Source: Granulosicoccus sp963833195
Lineage (GTDB): Bacteria > Pseudomonadota > Gammaproteobacteria > Granulosicoccales > Granulosicoccaceae
Length of the DNA: 64,000 nt
Direction of reading: 5' to 3'
Assembly: GCA_963833195.1 (NCBI GenBank)
Contig: CAWHXF010000027.1
Location: forward strand, 3,782,001 to 3,846,000
The position numbers and the translations under genes are program-made. Below are positions 24,628 through 36,966 of this stretch, piece by piece; positions within the stretch are counted from its first letter, which is position 1; each line of letters starts with the position of its first letter. The notes below the pieces were generated by a model. That model did no database searches. It worked only from the letters and a program-made list of their open reading frames with translations, and had not been told where the DNA came from.

Positions 24628-26793
24628 ATGGAAAACCAACGACTCCTGCTCTACCTCGCGCTGGGCTTCCTGGGCCTCGTGCTGTGGCAGACGTGGATGC
24701 AGGACTACGCCGCGCCGGTCACCCCGGTCGCCGAGCGCAGCGTCGACGGCGCCGTCGCGCCGGCTGCGCCGGGCGCGTTGCCGGCCGCGCCCGCGGCCCC
24801 GTCGTCGGACGATCTGCCGGGGCTGCCGGGACTGCCGGGCGCGTCGCAGGCGACGGGCACGGCCGCGGCGGCGCCGTCGGGCGCGGACGAGGGTGTCGCC
24901 TCGGCCACCCCGGTGCGTGTGCGGACCGATGTGTTCGACGTCGCCATCGATCCCGTCGGCGCGACCATCACGGGCGTGGAGCTGCTCGACTACTCGGTGT
25001 CCGTGGAACAGCCCGACGTGCCGTTCACGCTCGTCTCGGACGATCCGCTGCGCTACCTCGTGGCGCAGTCCGGTCTGCAGTCCGCGCCCGACGTGCCCGC
25101 GCCCACCCACCTGGAGCCCATGCGGACCGAGCAGACCGAGTACACGCTCGACGAGGGCGCGGACACGCTCGCGGTGCCGTTCACGTGGGAGGAAGGCGAC
25201 GTCCGCGTCACCAAGACGCTGACCTTCACGCGCGACAGCTACGACATCCGGGTGGACTACCTGGTGGAGAACGGTTCGGAAGAGCCGTACACGGTCAACC
25301 AGTACCGCCAGTTGAAACGCAAGCCCGGCACCAAGGACGAGCGCCAGCAGTTCGTCAACACCTACATCGGCGCCGTGGTCAGCACGCCCGAGGACGTCTA
25401 CGAGAAGGTGAGCTTCTCGGACATGGAGGATGCGAACCTCGATGTGGGAGCCACCGACGGCTGGGTCGCCATGATCCAGCACTACTTCGCCGCCGCATGG
25501 ATTCCGCCGCAAGGCGAGGTGCAGACGGCCTACTCGCGCTACCTGCCGGCCGAGAACCGCTACCTCATCGGCCTGGTCTCGGCGCCGGTGACGGTCGCGC
25601 CCGGAGGAACGCACGCGTTCGAGTCGGACGCCTACATCGGCCCCAAGGTGCAGGAGCGCCTGGCGGCCGCGGCCCCGAACCTGGAGCTGACCGTCGACTA
25701 CGGCTTCGTCACCATCCTGGCGCAGCCGCTCTTCTGGGTCCTGAAGACCATTCACGGGCTGATCGGCAACTGGGGCTGGGCGATCGTCTTCACGACGTTC
25801 CTGATCAAGCTCGCGTTCTACAAGCTGTCCGAGACGAGCTACCGCTCGATGGCGCGCATGAAGAAGCTGCAGCCCAAGCTCGCCGCCCTGAAGGAGCGGC
25901 ACGGCGACGACCGCGCGGCCATGGGTCAGGCCACCATGGAGCTGTACAAGAAGGAGAAGGTGAACCCGCTGGGTGGCTGCTTCCCCATGCTGATCCAGAT
26001 CCCGGTGTTCATCGCGCTGTACTGGACGCTGCTCGAATCGGTGGAGCTGCGCCAGGCACCGTGGATCCTGTGGATACAGGACCTGTCGATCCGGGACCCG
26101 TACTTCGTGCTGCCCGTGATCATGGCGGCCACCATGTTCTTCCAGCAGAAGCTGAACCCGGCACCGGTGGACCCCATCCAGGCGAAGGTCATGCAGTTCC
26201 TGCCCCTGGTGTTCGGCGTGTTCTTCGCGTTCTTCCCGGCGGGCCTGGTGCTGTACTGGGTGGTCAACAACTCGCTGTCCATCGCCCAGCAGTACTACAT
26301 CACGCGCCACGTGCTGGCCGAGAAGCCGGGCGGTGGCGGCGGTGGGGTGAGCCTGTCGAAGGGGCCGCCGAAGGGACCCGGCAACGGTCCGAAGGGCGGC
26401 GGTCTCAAGGCACGGCTCGGCGCCCTGCTCGGCGGTGCGGCGGCCACGACGAACGACGCCGCCGCATCGACGCACGTCGGTGGCGGCGCGGGCACCGCGT
26501 CCGGCGCCACCGCGAAGGGCGGTGCGCACGACGTGCCGGCCGACGAGGACCTCGGCGCCATCGCGGCGGCCGCACGCGTGGACGCACGCGATACCTTCGC
26601 CGCCCTGACCGAGCACGACGACGCGGTCGATCGGAACGCGGACGATGGCGCGGACAAGGGTCCGGGCAAAGGTTCGGGCAAGGGGCCGGGCGATGGACCG
26701 TCGGGAGGCGGTACGCCCGGGGGCACCCACCCGGGCGGGACGCCCAAGCCGCACAAGCGTGGCAAGTCGCGCAGAAAGCGCAAGGCCGCCTGA
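24628..26793 (+). CDS. yidC: membrane protein insertase YidC with long basic C-terminal tail
   Basis: Inner-membrane insertase. The N-terminal TM segment 'LLLYLALGFLGLVLW' is followed by a Pro/Ala linker and the large periplasmic domain (about 90-370). The 5-TM core contains 'GNWGWAIVFTTFLIKL', 'ARMKKLQPKLAALKERHGDD', 'NPLGGCFPMLIQIPVFIALY' and 'FFPAGLVLYWVVNNSLSIAQQ'. The protein is 721 aa against about 550 in relatives. After the last TM there is a ~160-residue Gly/Pro/Lys tail with KGPGKGSGKGPG repeats, ending in a very basic 'HKRGKSRRKRKAA'. The tail is on the cytoplasmic side and might bind ribosomes (inference). Starts one base after the yidD stop. Confidence 0.97.
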   Translation: MENQRLLLYLALGFLGLVLWQTWMQDYAAPVTPVAERSVDGAVAPAAPGALPAAPAAPSSDDLPGLPGLPGASQATGTAAAAPSGADEGVASATPVRVRTDVFDVAIDPVGATITGVELLDYSVSVEQPDVPFTLVSDDPLRYLVAQSGLQSAPDVPAPTHLEPMRTEQTEYTLDEGADTLAVPFTWEEGDVRVTKTLTFTRDSYDIRVDYLVENGSEEPYTVNQYRQLKRKPGTKDERQQFVNTYIGAVVSTPEDVYEKVSFSDMEDANLDVGATDGWVAMIQHYFAAAWIPPQGEVQTAYSRYLPAENRYLIGLVSAPVTVAPGGTHAFESDAYIGPKVQERLAAAAPNLELTVDYGFVTILAQPLFWVLKTIHGLIGNWGWAIVFTTFLIKLAFYKLSETSYRSMARMKKLQPKLAALKERHGDDRAAMGQATMELYKKEKVNPLGGCFPMLIQIPVFIALYWTLLESVELRQAPWILWIQDLSIRDPYFVLPVIMAATMFFQQKLNPAPVDPIQAKVMQFLPLVFGVFFAFFPAGLVLYWVVNNSLSIAQQYYITRHVLAEKPGGGGGGVSLSKGPPKGPGNGPKGGGLKARLGALLGGAAATTNDAAASTHVGGGAGTASGATAKGGAHDVPADEDLGAIAAAARVDARDTFAALTEHDDAVDRNADDGADKGPGKGSGKGPGDGPSGGGTPGGTHPGGTPKPHKRGKSRRKRKAA

Positions 26794-26835
26794 ATCGCGA
26801 CCCGCGAATCGCGTCGCGGTGACGCCGCGGTAGCC

Positions 26836-28164
26836 GTGGCGACCGTCGACACGATCGCCGCCGTGGCGACCGGAGCGGGACGCGCCGGCATCGGCATCGT
26901 GCGGGTGAGCGGACCGCTCGCGCCGGCCATCGCCCGCGAGGTGCTCGGCCACGAGCCGCCCGCGCGCACGGCCGCGTACGGGCCGTTCCACGGTGCGGAG
27001 GCCGAGGTGCTGGACGTCGGCATCGCGCTCCTCTTCCCCGCCCCTCGTTCGTTCACCGGCGAGCACGTGCTGGAGCTGCAGGGTCACGGCGGGTCAGTCG
27101 TGCTGGATCGGCTGCTGCGGCGCACGCTGCAGCTCGGTGCGCGGCCCGCGCGACCGGGAGAGTTCAGCGAACGGGCGTTCCTGAACGACAAGCTGGATCT
27201 GGCCCAGGCCGAGGCCGTCGCCGATCTCATCGATGCCGCATCCGAAGGGGCGGCGCGCGCGGCGGTGCGCTCCATGACGGGCGGGCTGTCGGACGATGTG
27301 ACCGCGTTGGTGGACGAGCTCGTGGCGCTGCGCGTGTGGCTCGAGGCCGCGCTCGATTTCAGCGAGGAGGAAATCGACTTTCTGGCCGAACCCGCGCTCG
27401 CGGCGCGGGCGCGGGCGCTGGTCGACGGCTTCGCCGCGACGCTGGCACGGGCCGGGCAGGGCAGGCGGCTGCGCGATGGGCTCACCGTCGCGATCGCTGG
27501 CCGCCCGAACGTCGGCAAGTCCAGCCTGCTGAACGCTCTGTCCGGCAGCGACTCGGCCATCGTCACCGACGTGCCGGGCACCACGCGGGACGTGCTCCGC
27601 GAGGACATCGTCATCGGCGACGTGCCGCTGCGCATCGTCGACACGGCCGGATTGCGCGATACCCACGACCCGGTCGAGCGCATCGGCGTCGAGCGCGCGC
27701 GGGCGGCGCTCGCGAGCGCCGACCATGTGCTCGTGATGGTGGACGCGGCCACGCCGGAGCTGCCCGACGAGTGGCCGTCGGACGTGTCGGCGACGCTCGT
27801 GCTGAACAAGATCGATCTCGGCGCGCCCGCTCGATTCGACGCGGCGCGCTTCGAATCCGTGCTGCACGTGTCGGCCGCCACCGGAGAGGGTCTCGGCGCG
27901 TTGCGCGACCACCTGCTCGCGCTGGCGGGTCGCGATGCGTCCATCGAGGGCGTCTATCTCGCGCGCCGGCGGCACCTGGAGGCGCTCGAGACCGCGCGCG
28001 ACGCGAGCGCGGCGGCGCTGGAGCGGTTGCGCTCCGGAGAGCTGCCGGAGCTCGCCGCGGAGGAGCTGCGCACCGCGCAGGCGGCGCTCGAGGCGATCAC
28101 GGGACGCTTCGACGCGGACGACCTGCTCGGCGCCATTTTCGGCTCGTTCTGCATCGGGAAGTAG
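26836..28164 (+). CDS. mnmE: tRNA modification GTPase MnmE
   Basis: GTPase that, with MnmG, installs 5-(carboxymethyl)aminomethyl on wobble U34 of certain tRNAs. N-terminal domain has 'DTIAAVATGAGRAGIGIVRV' and 'GPGEF'-type 'RPGEFSERAFLNDKLDL'. The G domain has P-loop 'GRPNVGKSSLLNAL', the G2 'DVPGTTRD', G3 'DTAGLRD' and G4 'LNKIDL'. The C-terminus ends with the essential 'FCIGK'. 442 aa. Start GTG at 26836. Last gene of the rpmH operon; its partner mnmG lies 22 kb away in this window. Confidence 0.97.
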   Translation: MATVDTIAAVATGAGRAGIGIVRVSGPLAPAIAREVLGHEPPARTAAYGPFHGAEAEVLDVGIALLFPAPRSFTGEHVLELQGHGGSVVLDRLLRRTLQLGARPARPGEFSERAFLNDKLDLAQAEAVADLIDAASEGAARAAVRSMTGGLSDDVTALVDELVALRVWLEAALDFSEEEIDFLAEPALAARARALVDGFAATLARAGQGRRLRDGLTVAIAGRPNVGKSSLLNALSGSDSAIVTDVPGTTRDVLREDIVIGDVPLRIVDTAGLRDTHDPVERIGVERARAALASADHVLVMVDAATPELPDEWPSDVSATLVLNKIDLGAPARFDAARFESVLHVSAATGEGLGALRDHLLALAGRDASIEGVYLARRRHLEALETARDASAAALERLRSGELPELAAEELRTAQAALEAITGRFDADDLLGAIFGSFCIGK

Positions 28165-28331
28165 CGTCGCGCCGGCGCGAAGCGCCCGGACCGGAAGATC
28201 GAGCGATTCGGGGACGATGCTACATTGCCGTTCCGAAGGCTCGCGCCCCGGCGATCGTCACCCACGCGGTATCGGCGCCGTTCCCCGCGCGAACGTCCCG
28301 TTCCGCCGCCATGAAGAGGATCCACGACCGC

Positions 28332-29297
28332 ATGAAGATCACCCATCTCGCCGCCTGCGCGCTCGGGGCCACGCTGGCGTCCGGCGCCGCGCTCGCCCAG
28401 GACCAGCAGTTCTTCTCCATCGGTACCGGCGGCGTCACCGGCGTCTATTACCCCACCGGCGGGGCGATCTGCCGTCTCGTGAACAAGGACCGCCGGGAGC
28501 ACGGGCTGCGCTGCTCGGCCGAATCCACCGGCGGCTCGGTGTACAACGTGAACACCGTGCTGGCCGGCGACCTGGAATTCGGCGTCGCGCAGTCCGACGT
28601 GCAGTACAACGCCTACAACGGCGCGGAGCAGTTCAGCGACGCGGGTCCTGCCGAGAAGCTGCGCTCGGTGTTCTCCGTGCACCCCGAGCCCTTCACCGTG
28701 CTGGCGCGGCCGGCCGCGAACATCGCCTCGTTCAAGGACCTGGAGGGCAAGCGCGTGAACGTCGGCAACCCGGGCTCCGGGCTGCGCGCCACGACCGAGA
28801 TCGTGATGGACGCGATGGGCATGAGCATGGACGACTTCGCCGTCGCCTCCGAGCTCAAGGGCTCCGAGATGGCGCAGGCGCTGTGCGACGACAAGATCGA
28901 CGTCATGACCTACACCGTCGGCCACCCGGCGGCGGCCATCACCGAGGCCACCACCACCTGCGACGTGCAGTTCGTCGACATCACGGGCCCCGAGATCGAC
29001 AAGCTGGTCGAGGGGAACAGCTTCTACCGCAAGGCCTCCGTGCCGGGCGACATGTACAAGGGCATGACCAAGGACAACGAGACCTTCGGCGTCGGCGCCA
29101 CCTTCGTCACCTCCAGCGACGTCTCCGAGGACATCGTGTACACCACCGTGAAGGCCGTGTTCGACAACTTCGACGACTTCAAGAAGCTGCACCCCGCCTT
29201 CGCGAACCTGCAGGAGGAGGAGATGATCTCCGACGGGTTGTCCGCACCGCTGCATGACGGCGCGGTGAAGTACTACACCGAACGCGGCTGGATGTGA
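28332..29297 (+). CDS. TAXI family TRAP transporter solute-binding protein
   Basis: Periplasmic binding protein of a TRAP transporter. A signal peptide 'HLAACALGATLASGAALAQ' precedes 'FFSIGTGGVTGVYYPTGGAI', the TAXI-family signature, then 'GVAQSDVQYNAYNG', 'VNVGNPGSGLRATTEIVMDA' and 'YTVGHPAAAI'. About 321 aa from the ATG at 28332, which follows an AGAGGA site; an ATG at 28311 adds seven residues. The fused permease gene follows 107 bp downstream, making a two-gene transporter. Homologues often bind glutamate or other carboxylates, but the ligand cannot be read here. Confidence 0.93.
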   Translation: MKITHLAACALGATLASGAALAQDQQFFSIGTGGVTGVYYPTGGAICRLVNKDRREHGLRCSAESTGGSVYNVNTVLAGDLEFGVAQSDVQYNAYNGAEQFSDAGPAEKLRSVFSVHPEPFTVLARPAANIASFKDLEGKRVNVGNPGSGLRATTEIVMDAMGMSMDDFAVASELKGSEMAQALCDDKIDVMTYTVGHPAAAITEATTTCDVQFVDITGPEIDKLVEGNSFYRKASVPGDMYKGMTKDNETFGVGATFVTSSDVSEDIVYTTVKAVFDNFDDFKKLHPAFANLQEEEMISDGLSAPLHDGAVKYYTERGWM

Positions 29298-29404
29298 GCC
29301 CGACGGGCCCGGCGACCACCGGGCCCGCCTCGGGAACGCGGACCGTCCTCGGAACGCGGACCGTTCGACGGACGTTCCCCCCGACCGGCGACCGGAGCGC
29401 GACC

Positions 29405-32113
29405 ATGGCCACCACGATGGACCCCGTCGCCTCGCCGCGACCGCCGGGCGAAGCCGCCTCGAAGCAGGGCCACGCGGACGCGCGCAGCGCAGACGACTTC
29501 GTCGCGGCCGACACCGGCAGCCGTAGCCCGGCGGGCACCCTGGGCTTCGTCATCGCGGCGGTCGCGTTCGCCTGGAGCGCGTTCCAGCTGTATGTCGCCT
29601 CGGCCGTGCCGTTCTGGCTGGCGGAGCGGTTCGACCTGAACCTGATCTTCAACGGCGGCGAGGTGCGGATCATCCACCTGGCCTTCGCCATCGCGCTGGC
29701 GTGCCTCGCGTATCCGCTGTTCCGGCACAGTCCGCGCGACACCATCCCCTGGTACGACTGGCTGCTCGCCGCCATCGGCGTCGCGTGCTGCCTGTACCTG
29801 CTCGTCGTCAAGGACGCCATCGCGAACCGGGCGGGACTGCCCACGACGGGCGACATGCTGGTCTCGGCCACGGGGCTCGTGCTGCTGGCCGTGGCCGTGT
29901 ACCGGTCCCTGGGCCTGCCCATGCTGGTCGTGGCGGGCGTGTTCGTCGCGTACACATTCTTCGGCGACGCCGACTGGCTGCCGAACGTCGTGCAGTGGAA
30001 GGGCGCCTCGTTCGGCAAGGCGATGTGGCACTACTGGATGCAGAGCGAGGGCGTGTTCGGCGTCGCGCTCGGGGTATCCGCATCGATGATCTTCCTGTTC
30101 GTGCTGTTCGGCGCGCTGCTCGAGCGCGCGGGAGCGGGCAACTACTTCATCCAGCTCGCCTTCGGCACGCTCGGCCACTTTCGCGGCGGCCCCGCCAAGG
30201 CAGCGGTCGTCGCCTCGGCGCTGTCGGGCATCTACTCCGGCTCGTCGATCGCGAACGTGGTCACCACCGGCACGTTCACGATCCCGCTCATGAAGCGCAC
30301 CGGCTTCTCGGCCGAGAAGGCGGGCGCCGTGGAGGTCGCGTCGAGCACCAACGGACAGCTCACGCCACCCGTCATGGGGGCCGCGGCCTTCCTGATCGCC
30401 GAGTTCGTCGGCATCAGCTACCCCGAGGTCATCAAGCACGCGCTGCTGCCGGCGCTCATCAGCTACGTGGCGCTCGTCTACATCGTGCACCTGGAGGCGC
30501 TGAAGCTCGGACTCGAGGGCATGCAGCGCCCGCCCTCGCGCGTGACGGCGATGCGCAGGCTCATCGGCGTGCTGACGGGCTTCCTGCTCGCGTGCGCGCT
30601 GGGCGCGGCGGTCTACTACGGGCTCGGCTGGATCAGGGTCGCCTTCCCCGGCACGACCCTGTACGGCGCGATGGCGATGTTCCTGGTCGCGTACCTCGTG
30701 CTGCTGGGCGTGGCGGCCCGCCGGCCCGACCTGCACGTGGACGATCCCGACGCGGAGCTGCTGGTGCTGCCGCGTCCCGGCGAGGTGGCGCTGACGGGTC
30801 TGCACTTCCTGCTGCCCATCGTCGTGCTGCTGTGGTGCATCCTCGTCGAGCGGCTCTCCCCGTCGCTGTCCGCGTTCTGGGCGAGCGCCGCGATGATCTT
30901 CGTCGTGCTGACGCAGCATCCCCTGAAGGCGCTGATGCGAGGCGCATCGAACGAGGCAAGCGGCGCGGAAGGCGGCGAGACGATCGGCGAAGGCCTGTCG
31001 CGCGGCGTCGCCGACTTCGGTCTGGGCATGATCAACGGCGCGAAGAGCATGGTGCCGATCGGCGTCGCCACCGGCGTCGCGGGCATCATCATCGGCACGG
31101 TGTCGCTCACGGGCGCGCACCAGATCGTCGGCGAGTTCGTCGAGTTCCTGTCCGGCGGCAACCTCATGCTCATGCTGCTGCTCGTCGCACTGATGAGCCT
31201 GATCCTGGGCATGGGCCTGCCGACCACCGCCAACTACATCGTGGTGTCGTCGCTGATGGCGCCGGTCATCGTCTCGGTGGGTGCGCAGCAGGGGCTCGTG
31301 GTGCCGCTGATCGCGGTGCACATGTTCGTCTTCTACTTCGGCATCCTGGCCGACGACACCCCGCCCGTGGGGCTCGCCGCGTTCGCCGCCAGCGCCATCT
31401 CGGGCGGGGACCCGATCAGGACCGGACTGCAGGGCTTCGCCTACGACATCCGCACCGCGCTGCTGCCGTTCCTGTTCATCTTCAACACCGAGCTGCTGCT
31501 GATCGACGTCGGCATCGCGAAGGCGTTCTTCGTGTTCCTCGTCGGCGTGGTGGCGATGATGCTGTTCGCCGCCGCGACGCAAGGCTACTTCTTCGCGAAG
31601 AGCCGCCTGTGGGAGTCGCTCGCGCTGCTGCTGGTCGCGTTCACGCTGTTTCGGCCCGGCTTCTGGCTGGATCGCGTGCAGGCGCCGTACGAGGACGTGA
31701 CGGGGCAGGGCATCTTCGATGCGGCCGAGGCGCTGCCCGTCGGCGAGCCGCTGCGGCTGGAAATCAGCGGCCCTGACTTCGACCGCCCGGACCGGATCGC
31801 GACGCTGACCGTGCTGGCGAACCTCGGCGAGGCGGGTCCCGGGGACGTGCGCCTGGAGCAGGGCGGTCTGCTCGCCACGATCGACGGCGACGACGTGGTG
31901 CTCGAGGAACCGTTCCCCGGCACGCCGTTCTTCACGAAGTTCCAGATGTTCGACTTCTACGCGGACCCGCTCGTGACCGTCACGCGCGCGCAGTTGCCGG
32001 CGGAGCGACTGCCCAAGGAGGTGTTCTACCTCCCGGCACTGCTGCTGCTGGGGCTCGTGGTGATGGTGCAGCGCCGGCGGCAGGTGCAGCCGGCGTTCTT
32101 CGGGGCGTTCTGA
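29405..32113 (+). CDS. TRAP transporter fused permease (DctQ-DctM type)
   Basis: Inner-membrane permease partner of the TAXI binding protein, using an ion gradient. About 902 aa with many TM segments: an N-terminal four-helix DctQ-like part (about 45-200), then the large DctM part with 'GIYSGSSIANVVTTGTFTIP', 'TNGQLTPPVMGAAAFLIAEF', 'LILGMGLPTTANYIVVSSLM' and 'ADDTPPVGLAAFAASAISG'. A soluble C-terminal region (about 770-880, DUF3394-like) ends with one more TM. ATG 29405 was chosen for its GGAG site; the frame is open back to 29294, overlapping the previous stop, but that stretch is low complexity. Confidence 0.94.
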   Translation: MATTMDPVASPRPPGEAASKQGHADARSADDFVAADTGSRSPAGTLGFVIAAVAFAWSAFQLYVASAVPFWLAERFDLNLIFNGGEVRIIHLAFAIALACLAYPLFRHSPRDTIPWYDWLLAAIGVACCLYLLVVKDAIANRAGLPTTGDMLVSATGLVLLAVAVYRSLGLPMLVVAGVFVAYTFFGDADWLPNVVQWKGASFGKAMWHYWMQSEGVFGVALGVSASMIFLFVLFGALLERAGAGNYFIQLAFGTLGHFRGGPAKAAVVASALSGIYSGSSIANVVTTGTFTIPLMKRTGFSAEKAGAVEVASSTNGQLTPPVMGAAAFLIAEFVGISYPEVIKHALLPALISYVALVYIVHLEALKLGLEGMQRPPSRVTAMRRLIGVLTGFLLACALGAAVYYGLGWIRVAFPGTTLYGAMAMFLVAYLVLLGVAARRPDLHVDDPDAELLVLPRPGEVALTGLHFLLPIVVLLWCILVERLSPSLSAFWASAAMIFVVLTQHPLKALMRGASNEASGAEGGETIGEGLSRGVADFGLGMINGAKSMVPIGVATGVAGIIIGTVSLTGAHQIVGEFVEFLSGGNLMLMLLLVALMSLILGMGLPTTANYIVVSSLMAPVIVSVGAQQGLVVPLIAVHMFVFYFGILADDTPPVGLAAFAASAISGGDPIRTGLQGFAYDIRTALLPFLFIFNTELLLIDVGIAKAFFVFLVGVVAMMLFAAATQGYFFAKSRLWESLALLLVAFTLFRPGFWLDRVQAPYEDVTGQGIFDAAEALPVGEPLRLEISGPDFDRPDRIATLTVLANLGEAGPGDVRLEQGGLLATIDGDDVVLEEPFPGTPFFTKFQMFDFYADPLVTVTRAQLPAERLPKEVFYLPALLLLGLVVMVQRRRQVQPAFFGAF

Positions 32114-32168
32114 GCTCCGTGCTCGAGCCGTCGGTGCGTCCCGAGCATCACGATCGAGGCCTTCACGA

Positions 32169-32801
32169 TCACATGTCCGGTGCGGTGGACTCGAAGCTCT
32201 CGAGTGCCTGCACGCGCGACCACCAGTCGTCGAAGCCCTTCACGTCGAAGAGCTCATCGGCTTCCGGCGTCATCGCCACGTAGGCGCAGCACGGCGCGAG
32301 GTAGAAGTCCGCGACGCTGCGCTCGTTCCCCGCCAGCCACGGCGAGTCGCCCTTCATGCCCATGAGGTAGGTGAGCAGCTTCGTCGCGTCGTTCTTCCCC
32401 TTGGCGAGCTTCGTCTCGTCCATGCCGCCGACCGCGTCCGGAAAGAGGTGCTGGATGGCCACGTCCCAGACCATCGCCTTGTAGCCGTAGCTGTCGACGA
32501 AGCTCGTGGTCATGTCCATGCGGGCCCGGTCCCAGGGGTCCGTGGGGATGAAGGACGGACCGTCGAAGACCGCGTCGACGTACCCGCAGATGGCGGTCGT
32601 CTCCAGCACGCGGTGCCCATCGTGCTCGAGTACCGGCACCTTGCCGAACGGGTGACGGGCCAGGTGCTCGGGCCGCTGCGGCTCGCCCTCCAGCACGTTG
32701 ACCTGGGCGCTGTCGTACTCGATGCCTTTCTCGGTCAGCAGCATGCGCACGGTGCGCGCGTAGGTGCTGCCGGTGAAGTCGTACAGGAAGGGCTTGCTCA
32801 T
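32169..32801 (-). CDS. glutathione S-transferase family protein
   Basis: Cytosolic GST-fold protein of about 210 aa. The thioredoxin-like N-domain shows 'LYDFTGSTYARTVRMLLTEK', 'HPFGKVPVLEHDG' (cis-Pro in VPVL) and 'VLETTAICGYVD', where ET replaces the usual ES in the glutathione site. The helical C-domain has 'WLAGNERSVADFYLAP', the N-capping motif. ATG 32801. Lies just downstream of acnA on the same strand (53 bp). Substrate unknown. Confidence 0.9.
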   Translation of the reverse strand: MSKPFLYDFTGSTYARTVRMLLTEKGIEYDSAQVNVLEGEPQRPEHLARHPFGKVPVLEHDGHRVLETTAICGYVDAVFDGPSFIPTDPWDRARMDMTTSFVDSYGYKAMVWDVAIQHLFPDAVGGMDETKLAKGKNDATKLLTYLMGMKGDSPWLAGNERSVADFYLAPCCAYVAMTPEADELFDVKGFDDWWSRVQALESFESTAPDM

Positions 32802-32853
32802 CGGGCTCGGGATGTCTCGTGGGTTCGTGGTGAGGAAACGGGCGCGGCCGGCA

Positions 32854-35571
<2,718 letters not shown>

Positions 35572-35620
35572 CGGTGAGTCTCCGGTGGGGCGGGGCGGGG
35601 AGGGGGTCGATCGAGCCGCG

Positions 35621-35896
35621 TCAGCGCGGCGAGACGCCGCTGCGCGTCGCGTCGACCAGCTCGCGATGCCGACGCTCGTCCGCGCGCACCGCGTCGTTGT
35701 GCCGGTGCACCGTGAAGAAGCCCGCGATCAGCACGAACGGGTACACGACGAACCAGCCGAAGCCGAAGAAGCCGACGCTCAGGCCGGCGGCGACGAGCGT
35801 GAACAGGAGGCCCGCCACCCAGCTCGAATAGAAGAGCCCGAGCGGGCCGAACACGAGGTTCAGCAGCAGCTGGACGATCTGGGATTTCTTCGACAT
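35621..35896 (-). CDS. small inner-membrane protein of unknown function
   Basis: 91 aa. It starts with a basic 'MSKKSQIVQLLLNLVFGPLG' and has two hydrophobic helices ('LFYSSWVAGLLFTLVAAGL' and 'FGFGWFVVYPFVLIAGFF') and a charged tail 'VHRHNDAVRADERRHREL'. Resembles small TM2/YccF-like membrane proteins in layout only; I do not recognise the family. 50 bp upstream of acnA on the same strand. Confidence 0.7.
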   Translation of the reverse strand: MSKKSQIVQLLLNLVFGPLGLFYSSWVAGLLFTLVAAGLSVGFFGFGWFVVYPFVLIAGFFTVHRHNDAVRADERRHRELVDATRSGVSPR

Positions 35897-36077
35897 GGGT
35901 CCGACGGGTCCGGGGCCGGTGGGGGGAAGAGGGCCGGGCGGCGTGCGTCGGTCGCCGTGCGCTCGGCGGTAGCCGTACAGGATGTATCAGCGAGGCGTGT
36001 CCCGTCCTCCGTGGTGAGGAATCGACAACGCGCGGTGGGGGGATCCAGACGCCTACGGCCGCCCAGCCGAGCGCGTC

Positions 36078-36452
36078 GTGTCCGACGGCGGCGGCAACCC
36101 GTGCCGTCATTGCCTGACCGAGGTCCCGGCGGGCGAGGCGATGCTGATCGCCGCGTGGCGTCCGTTCGCCTCGCTACAGCCCTACGCCGAGACGGGCCCG
36201 GTGTTCCTGTGCGCGAAGGAATGCGGGCGGCATCCCGACACGGCGGACCTGCCGGCGATGTTCACCTCCTGGCCGATGCTGCTGGCCCGCGGATACTCGG
36301 CCGATGAGCGGATCGTGTACGGCACGGGCGGGGTACGGAACACCGACGAGCTGTCGACGGCGCTCGTCGCGATGTTCCAGGAACCGGCCGTCGCGTTCGC
36401 CCACCTGCGCTCAGCGTCGAACAACTGCTACCAGTGCCGGGTGGAGCGATAG
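36078..36452 (+). CDS. DUF1203 family protein, N-terminus possibly incomplete
   Basis: 124 aa from a GTG at 36078. 'NPCRHCLTEVPAGEAMLIAAWRP', 'YAETGPVFLC' and 'RGYSADERIVYGTG' match DUF1203, whose function is unknown. The family is usually longer at the N-terminus. The same frame stays open for 20 codons upstream (36018-36077, 'NARWGDPDAYGRPAERV') with no start codon, ending at a TGA at 36015. A run of six G at 36037-36042 could hide a one-base indel, which would connect it to GTG codons at 36014 or 36035 (inference). Confidence 0.7.
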   Translation: MSDGGGNPCRHCLTEVPAGEAMLIAAWRPFASLQPYAETGPVFLCAKECGRHPDTADLPAMFTSWPMLLARGYSADERIVYGTGGVRNTDELSTALVAMFQEPAVAFAHLRSASNNCYQCRVER

Positions 36453-36524
36453 CGATGCCTCGGTCCGTACCCTGCGCACCGGTATGCTCGCCGCCGAGAC
36501 GCCTTCCCACCGAGCCTGCAGAGC

Positions 36525-36926
36525 ATGACGAGCAAACCCGTGAACCCCGCCCGGACGTACCCAACGTTCCGCTGTCGCATCGGGCCGATCGTCCTCGCGA
36601 CGCTCGCGACCGCGATGCTGGCGCCGCCGGCGGCGGCACAGGAACTCACGGCGGAGCAGATCGCCGCCGCGGTCGGCGATCGGACCTACCAGGGCTCGAT
36701 GACGGCGGACGCGTTCGCCGAGTACTACGCCGCCGACGGCACGATACGCGGCGACGGGTACACCGGTATCTGGCGCGCCGAGCCGGACGCGCTGTGCTTC
36801 ACCTACGGCGACGCCGCGGAGGAGTGTTGGAACGTGCTGATCAACGGTCCCGCGATGACGCTGCTCAAGGACGGCGAGGTCGACGGCAGCGGCATGCTGG
36901 TGGACGGCAATCCGCTCGGGTTCTGA
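36525..36926 (+). CDS. secreted protein of unknown function
   Basis: 133 aa with a clear signal peptide: basic start, 'PIVLATLATAMLAPPAAAQ' and cleavage near AAAQ-E. The mature part reads 'ELTAEQIAAAVGDRTYQG', 'FAEYYAADGTIRGDGYTGIW', 'CFTYGDAAEECWNV', i.e. a small beta-rich domain with two cysteines likely to form a disulfide. It looks like a lipocalin-like/DUF995-type periplasmic domain, but I cannot name the family. No operon partner; the AAA ATPase gene is convergent. Confidence 0.75.
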   Translation: MTSKPVNPARTYPTFRCRIGPIVLATLATAMLAPPAAAQELTAEQIAAAVGDRTYQGSMTADAFAEYYAADGTIRGDGYTGIWRAEPDALCFTYGDAAEECWNVLINGPAMTLLKDGEVDGSGMLVDGNPLGF

Positions 36927-36966
36927 GTCGTGGCGACGCCGGTATCTGTCCAGGCGTCGAAGCTCG

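Noticed and set aside
28215..28230. TACATT as a promoter -10 for the TAXI transporter genes
   Set aside because: No -35 element at an acceptable distance; too weak to list as a feature.
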